DNA from: Streptomyces anandii JCM 4720
GTDB lineage: Bacteria > Actinomycetota > Actinomycetes > Streptomycetales > Streptomycetaceae
NCBI RefSeq assembly: GCF_014650655.1
Contig: NZ_BMVJ01000007.1
Coordinates: 144,690-191,934, forward strand
Reading direction: 5' to 3'
DNA length: 47,245 nt
Shown: piece after piece, positions 9,106-17,539 of the stretch
Position numbering within the stretch: the first letter of the stretch is position 1
Layout: each line of letters begins with the position of its first letter
Notes under the pieces: model-generated
Told to the model about the DNA's origin: nothing
Seen by the model: only the letters and a program-made list of their open reading frames with translations
Databases searched by the model: none
Position numbers and translations under genes: made by a program

Positions 9106-9501
9106 TCAGGCCTTCTTGGTCTCCCAGAAGATCTTGTCGATCTGGGCGATGTGGTCCAGCGCCTTCTGGCCCGTTGCCGGGTCGGTGGAGGCCTTGGCGG
9201 CGGAGAGGGCCTTCAGCGTGTCGTTGACCAGCTGGTGCAGCTCCGGGTACTTCTCGAAGTGCGGGGGCTTGAAGTAGTCGCTCCACAGCACGGAGACGTG
9301 GTGCTTCGCCAGCTCGGCACGCTGCTCCTTGATGACGGTGGCACGCGCCTGGAAGTGCGGGTCGTCGTTTCCGGCCATCTTCTCCTGGATGGCCTTCACC
9401 GACTCCGCCTCGATGCGGGCCTGGGCCGGGTCGTACACACCGCAGGGAAGGTCGCAGTGCGCGCTGACCTTGACCTTGGGGGCAAACAGGCGGGAAAGCA
9501 T
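9106..9501 (-). CDS. sodN: Nickel-containing superoxide dismutase precursor
   Basis: Ni-SOD converts superoxide to hydrogen peroxide and oxygen in the cytoplasm. The 131-aa precursor has a 14-residue propeptide (MLSRLFAPKVKVSA) directly before the nickel hook HCDLPCGVY. After cleavage His15, Cys16 and Cys20 become the ligands His1, Cys2 and Cys6. The mature part (117 aa) continues with the four-helix-bundle sequence HFQARATVIKEQRAELAKHHVSVLWSDYF typical of the family. A strong AGGAAGG ribosome site precedes ATG 9501. It is divergent from sodX, whose product is thought to remove the propeptide. In Streptomyces, sodN expression depends on nickel through the Nur regulator. I did not identify a Nur box here. 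Confidence 0.97.
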   Translation of the reverse strand: MLSRLFAPKVKVSAHCDLPCGVYDPAQARIEAESVKAIQEKMAGNDDPHFQARATVIKEQRAELAKHHVSVLWSDYFKPPHFEKYPELHQLVNDTLKALSAAKASTDPATGQKALDHIAQIDKIFWETKKA

Positions 9502-9646
9502 GGAGCATTCCTTCCTCGTGATCGTCTTCTCAGGTGGGACATTACTCCCTGCAAGGCGTGTTTTCGCGAGTGCCCCCTAGGGCTTAGGACAAAAGTCGGG
9601 GGTCAGACTGAGACTGGTGGAGGAACGGACCGGGGAGGTGCCGGGG

Positions 9647-10081
9647 ATGCCGGAACTGTCGCAGGAGACCGAGCGCAGGGGCGCGGTGCTGCCCTTCGGG
9701 CTGGCCGAGGTGACCGGGCCGTCCATGGTGCCCACGCTGTACCACGGGGACCGGCTCCTGGTGCAGTACGGCGCCCGCATCCGGCCCGGTGACGTGGTGG
9801 TCCTGCGGCACCCCTTCCAGCAGGACCTGCTGGTCGTCAAGCGCGCGGCGGAACTGCGCGAGGGCGGCTGGTGGGTGCTGGGGGACAACACGTACGCCGG
9901 CGGCGACAGCACCGACTACGGGACCGTGCCCGAGGACCTGGTCCTGGGCAAGGCGTGGTTCCGCTACCGGCCGCGCAAGCCCGCTCAGCGCTCGCCGCTG
10001 GCGCTGCTGCGCTGGGCGCTGTCCGCGGCCAGGCCCGTGTTCACCGACCGGTCGGCCTCCAGGCGCTTGCGGGCCCGGTAG
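9647..10081 (+). CDS. sodX: Nickel-type superoxide dismutase maturation protease
   Basis: Soluble S26 (signal-peptidase-like) protease required for Ni-SOD maturation, 144 aa. The Ser/Lys dyad is visible: Ser26 in TGPSMVPTL and Lys65 in LLVVKRAAE, with the family box WWVLGDNTYAGGDSTDYG following. No transmembrane anchor is seen, which fits a cytoplasmic substrate. ATG 9647 is preceded by GGGGAGG at proper spacing. A GTG at 9617 is a less likely start. The last 97 bp overlap the 3' end of the convergent CGNR gene, so the C-terminal basic tail (SASRRLRAR) is encoded opposite that gene's tail. Its divergent neighbour sodN is its target. Confidence 0.94.
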   Translation: MPELSQETERRGAVLPFGLAEVTGPSMVPTLYHGDRLLVQYGARIRPGDVVVLRHPFQQDLLVVKRAAELREGGWWVLGDNTYAGGDSTDYGTVPEDLVLGKAWFRYRPRKPAQRSPLALLRWALSAARPVFTDRSASRRLRAR

Positions 10082-10614
10082 GCGGCCACGTTGGCGCGGG
10101 TCGCGCAGCGGTCCGAGCAGTAGCGGCGAGAGCGGTTGGTCGAGGTGTCGAGGTAGGCGTTGCGGCAGGGGGCCGCCTCGCACAGGCCGAGCCGGTCGAC
10201 GCCGTACTCGGTCAGGTGGAAGGCCAGGCCCATGGCGGCGATCGCCGCGTAGCCCGCGGTCGCGTTGGACGGGTGGTCGGCCAGGTGCATGTGCCACAGC
10301 GGGCGGCCGTCCTCGTCGCGGTGGTCGTGCCCCGAGATCTGCGGGCTCACCGGGAACTCCAGCAGCAGCGAGTTCAGCAGGTCCACCGCGAGCGTCTCGT
10401 CCCCGGCGTCGGCCGCCTCGAAGACCGAGCGCAGCCGGGCCCGTACCGAACGGAAGCGGGTCACGTCGGCGTCGGTGGCGCGGCGGGCCGCCGAGGCGTT
10501 GGCGCCGAACAGGTCGCGCACCGCCTCGACCGAGGTCAGCGCGTCCTTGCCCCGGGCCGGCTCCTCGCTGTTGACGAGACGTACGGCGTAATCCGAGTAA
10601 TAGGCCAGTTCCAC
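9985..10614 (-). CDS. CGNR zinc-finger (ABATE domain) putative regulator
   Basis: A 209-aa protein with an N-terminal ABATE-type helical domain (about 1-135; DYAVRLVNSEEPARGKDALTSVE...) and a C-terminal CGNR zinc finger (about 150-192). In the finger, the pattern CEAAPCRNAYLDTS...RRYCSDRCATRANVAAYRARK supplies four cysteines, and the Asn-Val-Ala-Ala-Tyr segment is typical. Proteins of this family are regarded as stress-linked transcription regulators, but targets are unknown. Its 3' end overlaps sodX by 97 bp tail to tail, so expression of the two may interfere. The gene is conserved next to sodX in Streptomyces as far as I recall. Confidence 0.85.
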   Translation of the reverse strand: MELAYYSDYAVRLVNSEEPARGKDALTSVEAVRDLFGANASAARRATDADVTRFRSVRARLRSVFEAADAGDETLAVDLLNSLLLEFPVSPQISGHDHRDEDGRPLWHMHLADHPSNATAGYAAIAAMGLAFHLTEYGVDRLGLCEAAPCRNAYLDTSTNRSRRYCSDRCATRANVAAYRARKRLEADRSVNTGLAADSAQRSSASGER

Positions 10615-10728
10615 TTGTAGTCCTTACGGCGGCGCTCTATGGTCATGGAGGCGGTCGGTAACAGCCGGTCGTGCTTACAGGGTATTACGCGACGGTGGTC
10701 GCGTGACCGGGGTTCAGGGAGGGCAGCG

Positions 10729-11505
10729 ATGACGGACACGGGCATGGACATCACCGCGACGGGGGCCGACTGGCGGGCCTGGCAGGAGAGCTGGGACCGG
10801 CAGCAGGAGTGGTACATGCCCGACCGCGAGGACCGCTTCCGCATCATGCTGGACATGGTGGAGGCACTGGTCGGCACCGCGCCGCGCGTCCTCGACCTCG
10901 CCTGCGGCACCGGCTCCATCACGGCCCGGCTGCTCGACCGCTTCCCCGCGGCCACCAGCACCGGCGTCGACCTCGACCCGGCGCTGCTCGCCATCGCGCG
11001 GGGCACCTTCGAGGGCGACGAGCGGGTCCGCTTCGTGACCGCCGACCTCAAGGACCCCGGCTGGCGGGCGGAACTGCCGTACGACTCCTACGACGCCGTC
11101 CTGACCGCCACGGCCCTGCACTGGCTGCACAGCGAACCCCTCGCGGCCCTCTACGGATCGGTCGCGGAACTCGTCCGCGACGGCGGTGTCTTCATGAACG
11201 CGGACCACATGATCGACGAGACGACGCCCCGGATCAACGCGGCCGAGCGCGCCCAGCGGCACGCGCGCATGGACGAGGCCAGGCGCGGGGGCGCCCTGGA
11301 CTGGAGCGAGTGGTGGCAGCTGGCCGCCGAGGACCCGGTGCTCGCCGGCCCGACCGCCCGCCGCTTCGAGATCTACGGCGAGCACGCCGACGGCGACATG
11401 CCCGGCGCCGCCTGGCACGCGCGCGTGCTGCGCGAGAAGGGCTTCGCGGAGGCCCGCCCCGTGTGGTGCTCGCCCTCGGACACGCTGCTGCTCGCGGTGA
11501 AGTGA
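10729..11505 (+). CDS. Class I SAM-dependent methyltransferase
   Basis: A 258-aa Rossmann-fold methyltransferase. Motif I is VLDLACGTGSIT (about 53-64), with the acidic post-I residue in TGVDLDPALLAIAR (about 78-91), motif II in FVTADLKDPGW and the YDAVLTATALHWL segment of motif III. The ATG at 10729 has GGGAGGG upstream at about 6 bp. The C-terminal half lacks recognisable substrate features, so the acceptor is unknown. It stands alone, convergent with the ABC transporter operon, and the two are separated by a strong inverted repeat. Confidence 0.85.
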   Translation: MTDTGMDITATGADWRAWQESWDRQQEWYMPDREDRFRIMLDMVEALVGTAPRVLDLACGTGSITARLLDRFPAATSTGVDLDPALLAIARGTFEGDERVRFVTADLKDPGWRAELPYDSYDAVLTATALHWLHSEPLAALYGSVAELVRDGGVFMNADHMIDETTPRINAAERAQRHARMDEARRGGALDWSEWWQLAAEDPVLAGPTARRFEIYGEHADGDMPGAAWHARVLREKGFAEARPVWCSPSDTLLLAVK

Positions 11506-11510
11506 CGGCA

Positions 11511-11560
11511 CGAAGGGGCGGTACGGCATCGGCACACCGTACGGCGAAGGGGCGGTACGG
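11511..11560 (+). repeat. Duplicated left terminator arm
   Basis: The 16-mer CGAAGGGGCGGTACGG occurs at 11511-11526 and again at 11545-11560. The single complementary arm at 11564-11581 can therefore pair with either copy, giving two alternative hairpins. Confidence 0.85.
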
Positions 11561-11590
11561 ATCGATCCGTACCGCCCCTTCGGGTGTGCC
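11531..11590. terminator. Bidirectional terminator with a perfect 34-bp core palindrome
   Basis: The core palindrome at 11547-11580 has 17-bp arms and no loop (centre ATCGAT, ends AAGGGGCGG/CCGCCCCTT). Outer arms GGCACACC (11531-11538) and GGTGTGCC (11583-11590) extend it. It lies between the convergent methyltransferase and ABC transporter ATPase genes, and the run of T within CCCCTT/AAGGGG is short. It can serve both directions. Confidence 0.8.
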
Positions 11591-11611
11591 GCCCGCAGCG
11601 CCTTCGCTCTA

Positions 11612-12421
11612 CTACAGCACCTTGGACAGGAACGACTGGGTGCGCTCGTGCTGCGGGTTGGTCAGCACCTCGCGCGGGTGGCCGGACTCGACCACCACGC
11701 CCTCGTCCATGAAGACCAGGCTGTCGCCCACCTCGCGGGCGAAGCCCATCTCGTGGGTGACGACGACCATCGTCATGCCGGACTCGGCGAGGTCGCGCAT
11801 GACGTCGAGGACGTCACCGACCAGCTCCGGGTCCAGTGCCGAGGTCGGCTCGTCGAACAGCATCAGCTTCGGCTCCATCGCCAGCGCGCGGGCGATCGCC
11901 ACGCGCTGCTGCTGGCCGCCGGAGAGCTGCGAGGGGTAGTGCCCGGCGCGGTCGGCGAGACCGACGCGCTCCAGGAGCTGCATCGCCCGCTCCTTGGCCT
12001 GGCCCTTGCTCATGCCCTTGACCTGCACCGGCGCCTCGATGACGTTCTCCAGCGCGGTCATGTGCGGGAACAGGTTGAAGCGCTGGAAGACCATGCCGAT
12101 GTCCCGGCGCTTCATGGCGACCTCGCGGTCGCGCAGCTCGTAGAGCTTGTCGCCCTGCTGCCGGTAGCCGACGAGCTCGCCGTCGACGTACAGCCGGCCG
12201 GCGTTGATCTTCTCCAGGTGGTTGATGCACCTGAGGAAGGTCGACTTGCCGGAGCCGGAGGGGCCGATGAGGCAGAACACCTCGCCGGGCCTGACCTCCA
12301 GGTCGATGCCCTTGAGGACCTCCACCTGGCCGAAGGACTTGTGCACGCCCTCGGCCTTGACCATCGCGGCGGAGGCGTCGCGCGGGGTGGTGGCGTCGTT
12401 CTTCTCGAGCTTGTCGGTCAT
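11612..12421 (-). CDS. Polar amino-acid ABC transporter, ATP-binding protein
   Basis: A 269-aa ATPase of an amino-acid importer. Walker [10 protein letters not shown] (53-61), Q-loop [11 protein letters not shown], signature [15 protein letters not shown], Walker [15 protein letters not shown] and the H-loop [15 protein letters not shown] are all intact. The sequence is closest in style to the GlnQ/GluA/HisP group. The first 20 residues ([20 protein letters not shown]) are an unstructured leader. Its ATG overlaps the permease stop (ATGA), so translation is coupled. It is the last gene of a binding protein - permease - ATPase operon. The exact amino acid cannot be read from the sequence. Confidence 0.93.
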   Translation of the reverse strand: MTDKLEKNDATTPRDASAAMVKAEGVHKSFGQVEVLKGIDLEVRPGEVFCLIGPSGSGKSTFLRCINHLEKINAGRLYVDGELVGYRQQGDKLYELRDREVAMKRRDIGMVFQRFNLFPHMTALENVIEAPVQVKGMSKGQAKERAMQLLERVGLADRAGHYPSQLSGGQQQRVAIARALAMEPKLMLFDEPTSALDPELVGDVLDVMRDLAESGMTMVVVTHEMGFAREVGDSLVFMDEGVVVESGHPREVLTNPQHERTQSFLSKVL

Positions 12422-13353
12422 GCCGTCACCTTCCTGCTGGAGAAGGTCGTCAGATGTGCCCTGACCTTCTGCCACGGCGTCGGCGGCAGGCTGCGGCTGG
12501 AGCCGCGGGCGTAGTACCGCTCGATGTAGTACTGGCCCACGCTCAGCACGGAGGTCATGATCAGGTACCAGGCGGCGGCGAGGAAGTACATCTCCACCGG
12601 GGCGCCGGAGACCTGGCCGATGTCCTGGGCGTAACGGAACAGCTCCGGATACTGGACGGCCGCCACGAGCGAGGTCGTCTTCAGCATGTTGATGACCTCG
12701 TTGCCGGTCGGCGGCACGATCACCCGCATGGCCTGCGGGATGATGATCCGGCGCAGGGTCCGGCCGTGGCTCATGCCCAGCGCGTGGGCCGCCTCGGTCT
12801 GGCCCTCGTCGACCGCGAGCAGGCCGGCGCGGCAGATCTCCGCCATGTACGCGGCCTCGTTCAGACCGAGGCCGAGCAGCGCCGTCAGCAGCGGGGTCAT
12901 GAAGTCCGACCAGTAGTCCTTGTAGATCGGACCGAGGTCGATGTACTCGAAGACCAGGCCCAGGTTGAACCACAGGAACAGCTGGACCAGGACCGGCGTG
13001 CCGCGGAAGAACCAGATGTAGAACCAGGAGATGGACGAGGTCACCGGGTTCTTCGACAGGCGCATCACCGCGAGGACGATGCCGCCGACGATACCGATCA
13101 GCATCGACAGGACCGTCAGCAGGAGGGTCTTGCCGACGCCCCTGATGATGCGGTCGTCGAAGAAGTAGCTCGGCACCGCATGCCAGTTGATCTTGCCCTG
13201 GCCGAACGCGTAGATGATCGCGACCAGAATCGCGATGGCGATGACGGCGGAGACGTAGCGTCCGTAGTGCCGGACCGGGATGGCCTTGATGGCCTCCGGG
13301 CCGGACGGGGGCGTGCTCGTCGGTCCCGCGGTCTTGTCGATGTCAGCAGTCAC
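12418..13353 (-). CDS. Polar amino-acid ABC transporter, permease
   Basis: A 311-aa integral membrane protein. After a hydrophilic N-terminus come about five hydrophobic segments, beginning with [18 protein letters not shown] and [21 protein letters not shown]. The EAA loop that contacts the ATPase is clear: [29 protein letters not shown]. The family motif [16 protein letters not shown] marks the HisM/GlnP type. Only one permease gene is present, so it probably works as a homodimer. It lies 32 bp after the binding-protein gene and overlaps the ATPase gene by four bases. Start is GTG/ATG-type with ATG at 13353. Confidence 0.93.
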   Translation of the reverse strand: MTADIDKTAGPTSTPPSGPEAIKAIPVRHYGRYVSAVIAIAILVAIIYAFGQGKINWHAVPSYFFDDRIIRGVGKTLLLTVLSMLIGIVGGIVLAVMRLSKNPVTSSISWFYIWFFRGTPVLVQLFLWFNLGLVFEYIDLGPIYKDYWSDFMTPLLTALLGLGLNEAAYMAEICRAGLLAVDEGQTEAAHALGMSHGRTLRRIIIPQAMRVIVPPTGNEVINMLKTTSLVAAVQYPELFRYAQDIGQVSGAPVEMYFLAAAWYLIMTSVLSVGQYYIERYYARGSSRSLPPTPWQKVRAHLTTFSSRKVTA

Positions 13354-13385
13354 GGGTGTTGCCTTTCAGTGGCCGCTCGGTGCGG

Positions 13386-14345
13386 TCACTTGCCGCCGTT
13401 GATGGCCGACTCCTTGACGGCGCCGTCCTGGGCGCCCCACTTCTGGAGGATCTTCTGGTACTCGCCGCTCTTGATGACCGCGTTCAGCGCGGCCTGCAGC
13501 GCGTCACGCAGCTGCGTGCTCGACTTCGCGACCGCGATGCCGTACGGGGCCGCCTCGACCTGGTCGCCGACGATCTGGAAGTCCTTGCCACCGCCGGAGG
13601 TCTTGACCGCGTACGCGGCGACCGGGAAGTCGGCGGACACCGCGTCCGCGCCGCCCGAGCGCAGGCGGGTCTCGGCCTGCTGGTTGTCGTCGAAGGCCTG
13701 GATGGAGAGCGTCTTGCCGCTCGGGCACTTCTTCGCCTCGGCCTTGGCGAGGTCCTCGGAGACCGTGCCGCGCTCCACGGCGATCTTCTTGCCGCACAGG
13801 TCGGACCAGGACGTGATGCCCTTGGTGTCACCCTTGCGGGTGTAGATGGAGACACCGGCGGTCAGGTAGTCGACGAAGTCGACGCCCTCGCCGACCTTCT
13901 TGCCGGTGGTCGGGTCGACGCCCTCCTGGCGGTTCTTGTTGTCCGTCATCGCGGACATGGCGATGTCGTAGCGGTTGGAGCGGAGGCCGGTGAGCAGGGC
14001 GTCGAACGTTCCGTTCTGGAAGTCGAACTTCACGCCGAGCTGCTTGCCCATGGCGTCCGCCAGGTCGGGGTCGAGGCCGACGACCTTGCCCGAGTTGTCC
14101 TTGAACTCGACCGGCGCGTAGGAGATGTCCGAGCCGACCCTGATGACGCCCTTGTCACGGATCGAGGACGGGAGCTTGTCGGCGAGCGGGGCGGAGCCGG
14201 CTGACGAACTGCCGGACGCGTTGTTCTTGTCCTTGGTCTGGTCACCGCAGCCGGTGAGAATCAGGGCGCCTGCGACCGCGATCGCACCGACCGCGGCAAG
14301 ACGGGAGTGCGCGGCGGTCGTACGACGGGTGGAGCCTGCGGTCAT
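13386..14345 (-). CDS. Amino-acid ABC transporter substrate-binding lipoprotein (family 3)
   Basis: A 319-aa periplasmic-type binding protein anchored as a lipoprotein: basic N-terminus, hydrophobic stretch AVGAIAVAGALIL and lipobox LTGC with Cys33. The Ser/Ala/Gly linker that follows is usual. The family-3 core is clear: GVIRVGSDISYAPVEFKDNSGKVVGLDPDLADAMGKQLG and SNRYDIAMSAMTDNKNRQEGVDF. The start at ATG 14345 is supported by GGAGGAA seven bases upstream. The frame is open further upstream, but without a ribosome site. It is the first gene of the importer operon, and a -35-like TTGACA (14473-14478) lies in the long upstream region. The ligand is probably a polar amino acid such as glutamate, by family only. 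Confidence 0.92.
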   Translation of the reverse strand: MTAGSTRRTTAAHSRLAAVGAIAVAGALILTGCGDQTKDKNNASGSSSAGSAPLADKLPSSIRDKGVIRVGSDISYAPVEFKDNSGKVVGLDPDLADAMGKQLGVKFDFQNGTFDALLTGLRSNRYDIAMSAMTDNKNRQEGVDPTTGKKVGEGVDFVDYLTAGVSIYTRKGDTKGITSWSDLCGKKIAVERGTVSEDLAKAEAKKCPSGKTLSIQAFDDNQQAETRLRSGGADAVSADFPVAAYAVKTSGGGKDFQIVGDQVEAAPYGIAVAKSSTQLRDALQAALNAVIKSGEYQKILQKWGAQDGAVKESAINGGK

Positions 14346-14892
14346 GGTGGGTTCCTCCGGCGGATGGGTGGAGATGCCGATGGGTCGACGAGAACACACA
14401 CCTTCGGGTGTCGCGACCTCGTGTGATTGACGCATCTTGCCATTCGAGCTGCGCCATTCAGGGGAATCGCCATGTCAAAATCGGATAACGGGTGATCCCC
14501 CAGCCGCTCGGAACCGGCCCACGAGGGCCGGACCATCTACGGGAAAGCCTCCTCCCGGCCGGAAGATCTTCGGCACATCTCGGGATGCGGGCGGTCGGAA
14601 CAGGGTGTTTGGGCGGCTCGAGACCTTGTCGAGCATTCGGCGAGAGCTTGTCCCCATATTGGGCCAAGTGTCGGCTCGCCGTCATGTGACCTTGGCGTTA
14701 TGGACTCGTCCCCGACGCCGTCCGTCCGGTAAGAAGGTTCTTTACACCCCTCATCCGGGGCTCAGGGCGCGTGTGCGGCGCGCCCGTCGCGTATGCGCCC
14801 GAAGCATCACCTACTGGGCCGTGCGCGGTCCCGCCCACCCCTCACCAGGAGTGGCCACCCTCAATCCATGAACAATTAAGGGGTAAAACCAA
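14346..14892. other. 547-bp divergent intergenic region, ABC importer / malic enzyme
   Basis: No convincing gene. On the minus strand it carries a TTGACA-like element at 14473-14478 about 130 bp before the binding-protein start, and a small hairpin ACACC-TTCG-GGTGT at 14398-14411 that would sit in that leader. Just before the malic enzyme GTG is an AT-rich stretch with AAGGGG (14878-14883) as ribosome site. Base composition is lower in GC than the flanking genes, as expected for a double promoter region. No known riboswitch was recognised. Confidence 0.5.
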
Positions 14893-16116
14893 GTGGCAGC
14901 GGAGATCGTCAATCCTCGCAGCGACGGCAGTACGGAACAGGACGGCGGGGCAGAGCCGCTCGATTCCTTCGATCCGGCTTTCGCGCTGCACCGCGGCGGC
15001 AAGATGGCAGTGCAGGCCACCGTGCCCGTCCGCGACAAGGACGACCTGTCCCTGGCGTACACGCCCGGCGTCGCGCGGGTGTGCACCGCCATCGCCGAGC
15101 AGCCGGAACTGGTCCACGACTACACGTGGAAGTCGTCCGTGGTCGCCGTCGTGACCGACGGCACGGCCGTGCTCGGGCTCGGGGACATCGGCCCGGAGGC
15201 CTCCCTTCCGGTGATGGAGGGCAAGGCCATTCTCTTCAAGCAGTTCGGCGGCGTGGACGCGGTGCCGATCGCGCTGGACTGCACCGGCGTCGACGAGATC
15301 GTCGAGACCGTGGTGCGGCTCGCGCCCTCCTTCGGCGGAGTCAACCTGGAGGACATCTCGGCGCCCCGGTGCTTCGAGATCGAGCGCCGGCTCCAGGAGC
15401 GGCTGGACATCCCGGTCTTCCACGACGACCAGCACGGCACGGCGGTCGTGACGCTGGCGGCGCTGCGCAACGCGGCGCGGCTGAGCGGGCGCGCGCTCGG
15501 TGAGCTGCGGGCCGTGATCTCGGGCGCCGGCGCGGCCGGTGTCGCCATCGCCAAGATGCTGGTCGAGGCCGGCATCGGCGATGTGGCGGTCGCCGACCGC
15601 AAGGGCGTGGTGTCCGCCGACCGCGAGGACCTCACGCAGGTCAAGCGTGAGCTGGCGGAGTTCACCAACAAGGCGGGCATCACCGGCTCGCTGGAGGACG
15701 CGCTGTCCGGCGCCGACGTCTTCATCGGCGTCTCCGGCGGCACGGTCGCGGAGTCCGCCGTGGCGTCGATGGCCGAGGGGGCCTTCGTCTTCGCCATGGC
15801 CAACCCCAACCCGGAGGTGCACCCCGACGTCGCGCGCAAGTACGCGTCGGTCGTCGCCACCGGCCGGTCGGACTTCCCGAACCAGATCAACAACGTCCTG
15901 GCGTTCCCCGGCATCTTCGCGGGCGCGCTCCAGGTGCGGGCCTCCCGGATCACCGAGGGCATGAAGATCGCGGCCGCCGAGGCGCTCGCGGGCGTGGTCG
16001 GCGACGACCTCGCCGCGGACTACGTGATCCCCTCGCCGTTCGACGAGCGGGTCGCCCCCGCGGTGACCGCCGCCGTGGCGGCCGCCGCCCGCGCGGAGGG
16101 CGTCGCCCGCAGCTGA
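14893..16116 (+). CDS. NAD(P)-dependent malic enzyme (malate dehydrogenase, oxaloacetate-decarboxylating)
   Basis: Converts malate to pyruvate and CO2 with NAD(P)H, linking the TCA cycle to pyruvate and lipid precursors. The 407-aa protein is the short bacterial form without a phosphotransacetylase domain. Tyr56 in [12 protein letters not shown] and Lys111 in [12 protein letters not shown] match the catalytic pair. The metal/malate region is [12 protein letters not shown]...[12 protein letters not shown], and the dinucleotide loop is [15 protein letters not shown]. The start is GTG ([10 protein letters not shown]) with AAGGGG about 10 bp upstream. A strong terminator follows 9 bp after the stop. 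In S. coelicolor the corresponding enzyme is, as I recall, NADP-preferring, but that is not shown here. Confidence 0.95.
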   Translation: MAAEIVNPRSDGSTEQDGGAEPLDSFDPAFALHRGGKMAVQATVPVRDKDDLSLAYTPGVARVCTAIAEQPELVHDYTWKSSVVAVVTDGTAVLGLGDIGPEASLPVMEGKAILFKQFGGVDAVPIALDCTGVDEIVETVVRLAPSFGGVNLEDISAPRCFEIERRLQERLDIPVFHDDQHGTAVVTLAALRNAARLSGRALGELRAVISGAGAAGVAIAKMLVEAGIGDVAVADRKGVVSADREDLTQVKRELAEFTNKAGITGSLEDALSGADVFIGVSGGTVAESAVASMAEGAFVFAMANPNPEVHPDVARKYASVVATGRSDFPNQINNVLAFPGIFAGALQVRASRITEGMKIAAAEALAGVVGDDLAADYVIPSPFDERVAPAVTAAVAAAARAEGVARS

Positions 16117-16124
16117 CCCACCCC

Positions 16125-16159
16125 GGACGGCCCCGCCCCACCCTCGGGCGGGGCCGTCC
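16125..16159 (+). terminator. Terminator of the malic enzyme gene
   Basis: Perfect 14-bp inverted repeat GGACGGCCCCGCCC / GGGCGGGGCCGTCC with a 7-nt loop, starting 8 bp after the stop codon. Confidence 0.85.
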
Positions 16160-16183
16160 GCATGCCGGGGCCGTCCGCATGCC
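16150..16183 (+). repeat. Exact 17-bp tandem duplication beside the terminator
   Basis: GGGGCCGTCCGCATGCC is repeated head to tail (16150-16166 and 16167-16183). The first copy overlaps the right arm of the malic enzyme terminator, so the second copy offers a second partial right arm. Probably a small duplication with no function. Confidence 0.85.
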
Positions 16184-16303
16184 GGGGCCGGCGCCGCACG
16201 GGACGGCCGTGGGAGCGGCCGGTGGGGCGGGGCTTGGCAAGAGGGCGTGTGTCACAGAGGGGTCTGGTTCCCTCCGCGGGGGCGCACGCCTATCGTCAAG
16301 GTC

Positions 16304-17269
16304 ATGTTCGCTGTCTACGCCGCCCGAATCGACCGCGACCGGCCGCTGAACGGTCTGGAGTCGGGGGAGCGCCCGGCCCCCGAGGCCCGCCCCGGCTGGA
16401 GCACCGTCCATGTCAGGGCCGCCTCCCTCAACCATCACGACCTGTGGTCCCTCAAGGGTGTCGGCCTGTCCGAGGACAAGCTGCCGATGATCCTCGGCTG
16501 CGACGCCGCGGGCGTCGACGAGGACGGCAACGAGGTCGTCCTGCACTCCGTGATCGGCCAGAGCGGACACGGGGTCGGCCCCCGCGAGCCCCGCTCCATC
16601 CTCACCGAGCGCTACCAGGGCACCTTCGCCGAGCAGGTCTCCGTGCCAACCTGGAACATCCTGCCCAAGCCCAAGGAGCTCTCCTTCGCGGAGGCCGCCT
16701 GCCTGCCCACGGCCTGGCTCACGGCGTACCGGATGCTCTTCACCAACGCCGGGGTGCGCCCCGGCGACTCCGTCCTCGTACAGGGCGCCGGCGGCGGTGT
16801 CGCCACGGCCGCCATCGTGCTCGGCAAGGCGGCCGGGCTGAAGGTCTTCGCCACCAGCAGGGACGAGGCCAGGCGCAAGCGGGCGCTCGAGCTCGGCGCG
16901 GTGGAGGCGCTGGAGTCGGGGGCCCGGCTGCCGCAGCGGGTGGACGCCGTGATCGAGACCGTGGGCGCGGCCACCTGGTCGCACTCGGTGAAGTCGCTGC
17001 GCCCGGGCGGCACGATCGTCATCTCCGGCGCCACCAGCGGCGACCGCCCCTCGCACGCCGAGCTGACCCGGATCTTCTTCCTGGAGCTGAAGGTCGTCGG
17101 TTCCACCATGGGCACCAAGGACGAGCTGGAGGACCTGCTCTCCTTCTGCGCCTCCACCGGTGTGCGTCCCGTGATCGACGAGGTGCTTCCGCTCGACCGG
17201 GCCCGGGAGGGCTTCGAACGGCTCGAGGCGGGCGACCAGTTCGGCAAGATCGTGCTGACCAACGACTGA
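16304..17269 (+). CDS. Zinc-type/quinone-oxidoreductase-like MDR dehydrogenase
   Basis: A 321-aa medium-chain dehydrogenase/reductase. It has the N-terminal GroES-like domain (VHVRAASLNHHDLWSLKGVG...LPMILGCDAAGVDEDG) and the nucleotide-binding loop SVLVQGAGGGVATAAIVLGKAAG (about 160-182). Later segments VIETVGAATWSHSVKSLRPGGTIVISGATSG and the ending DQFGKIVLTND are typical. The four structural-zinc cysteines of alcohol dehydrogenases are absent, so it resembles quinone-oxidoreductase-like members. No good ribosome site precedes ATG 16304. A TATCGT seven bases upstream might be a -10 box of a leaderless message, but no good -35 is seen. Substrate unknown. Confidence 0.87.
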   Translation: MFAVYAARIDRDRPLNGLESGERPAPEARPGWSTVHVRAASLNHHDLWSLKGVGLSEDKLPMILGCDAAGVDEDGNEVVLHSVIGQSGHGVGPREPRSILTERYQGTFAEQVSVPTWNILPKPKELSFAEAACLPTAWLTAYRMLFTNAGVRPGDSVLVQGAGGGVATAAIVLGKAAGLKVFATSRDEARRKRALELGAVEALESGARLPQRVDAVIETVGAATWSHSVKSLRPGGTIVISGATSGDRPSHAELTRIFFLELKVVGSTMGTKDELEDLLSFCASTGVRPVIDEVLPLDRAREGFERLEAGDQFGKIVLTND

Positions 17270-17282
17270 CCCCCACGCCTCC

Positions 17283-17298
17283 GTCAACCAAGGTTGAC
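17283..17298. promoter_or_regulatory. Palindromic operator 1 (GTCAAC-N4-GTTGAC)
   Basis: GTCAACCAAGGTTGAC has perfect 7-bp arms around AA. Its right arm supplies the TTGACG -35-like hexamer (17294-17299) of the promoter for the HTH/Clp-N operon. The centre is exactly 28 bp from operator 2. Confidence 0.8.
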
Positions 17299-17310
17299 GT
17301 CTGCCTGTGT

Positions 17311-17326
17311 GTCAACGTACGTTGAC
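17311..17326. promoter_or_regulatory. Palindromic operator 2 (GTCAAC-N4-GTTGAC) over the -10 box
   Basis: GTCAACGTACGTTGAC is a perfect 16-bp palindrome. It contains TACGTT (17318-17323), a -10-like hexamer 18 bp from the -35-like TTGACG. The predicted start of transcription falls on the A of ATG 17330, so the message looks leaderless. Binding here would block the promoter. Confidence 0.8.
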
Positions 17327-17329
17327 ATC

Positions 17330-17539
17330 ATGACCGAAGCAACGGATCTCGCCGAGCGCGCGGGCGACCGGGACCCCCGGGTCGGCCTGCGGGCCGTCGC
17401 CGCGCTGCGCCGGCTGCTGGAGCAGCTGGAGGCGGTGCAGGTGCGCAGCGCGCGCAACCAGGGCTGGTCGTGGCAGGAGATCGCCGCCGAACTCGGCGTC
17501 AGCAGGCAGGCCGTGCACAAGAAGTACGGGAGGCAGTGA
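17330..17539 (+). CDS. Small helix-turn-helix protein, probable autoregulator
   Basis: A 69-aa protein made of a helical N-terminal part (LRAVAALRRLLEQLEAVQVRSARNQ) and a C-terminal helix-turn-helix WSWQEIAAELGVSRQAVHKKYG (about 45-66), resembling the sigma-region-4-like fold. No Shine-Dalgarno precedes the ATG. Instead two GTCAAC-N4-GTTGAC palindromes overlap the promoter, with the second ending three bases before the start codon. The stop overlaps the ATG of the Clp-N gene (TGATG), so the two are an operon. The simplest reading is that this protein binds those palindromes and represses its own operon. That role is inferred from position. Confidence 0.82.
   Translation: MTEATDLAERAGDRDPRVGLRAVAALRRLLEQLEAVQVRSARNQGWSWQEIAAELGVSRQAVHKKYGRQ

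Noticed and set aside
9502..9646. A Nur-type nickel regulator box between sodN and sodX
   Set aside because: No convincing palindrome of the expected type was seen. In Streptomyces nickel control of sodN is reported to be indirect.
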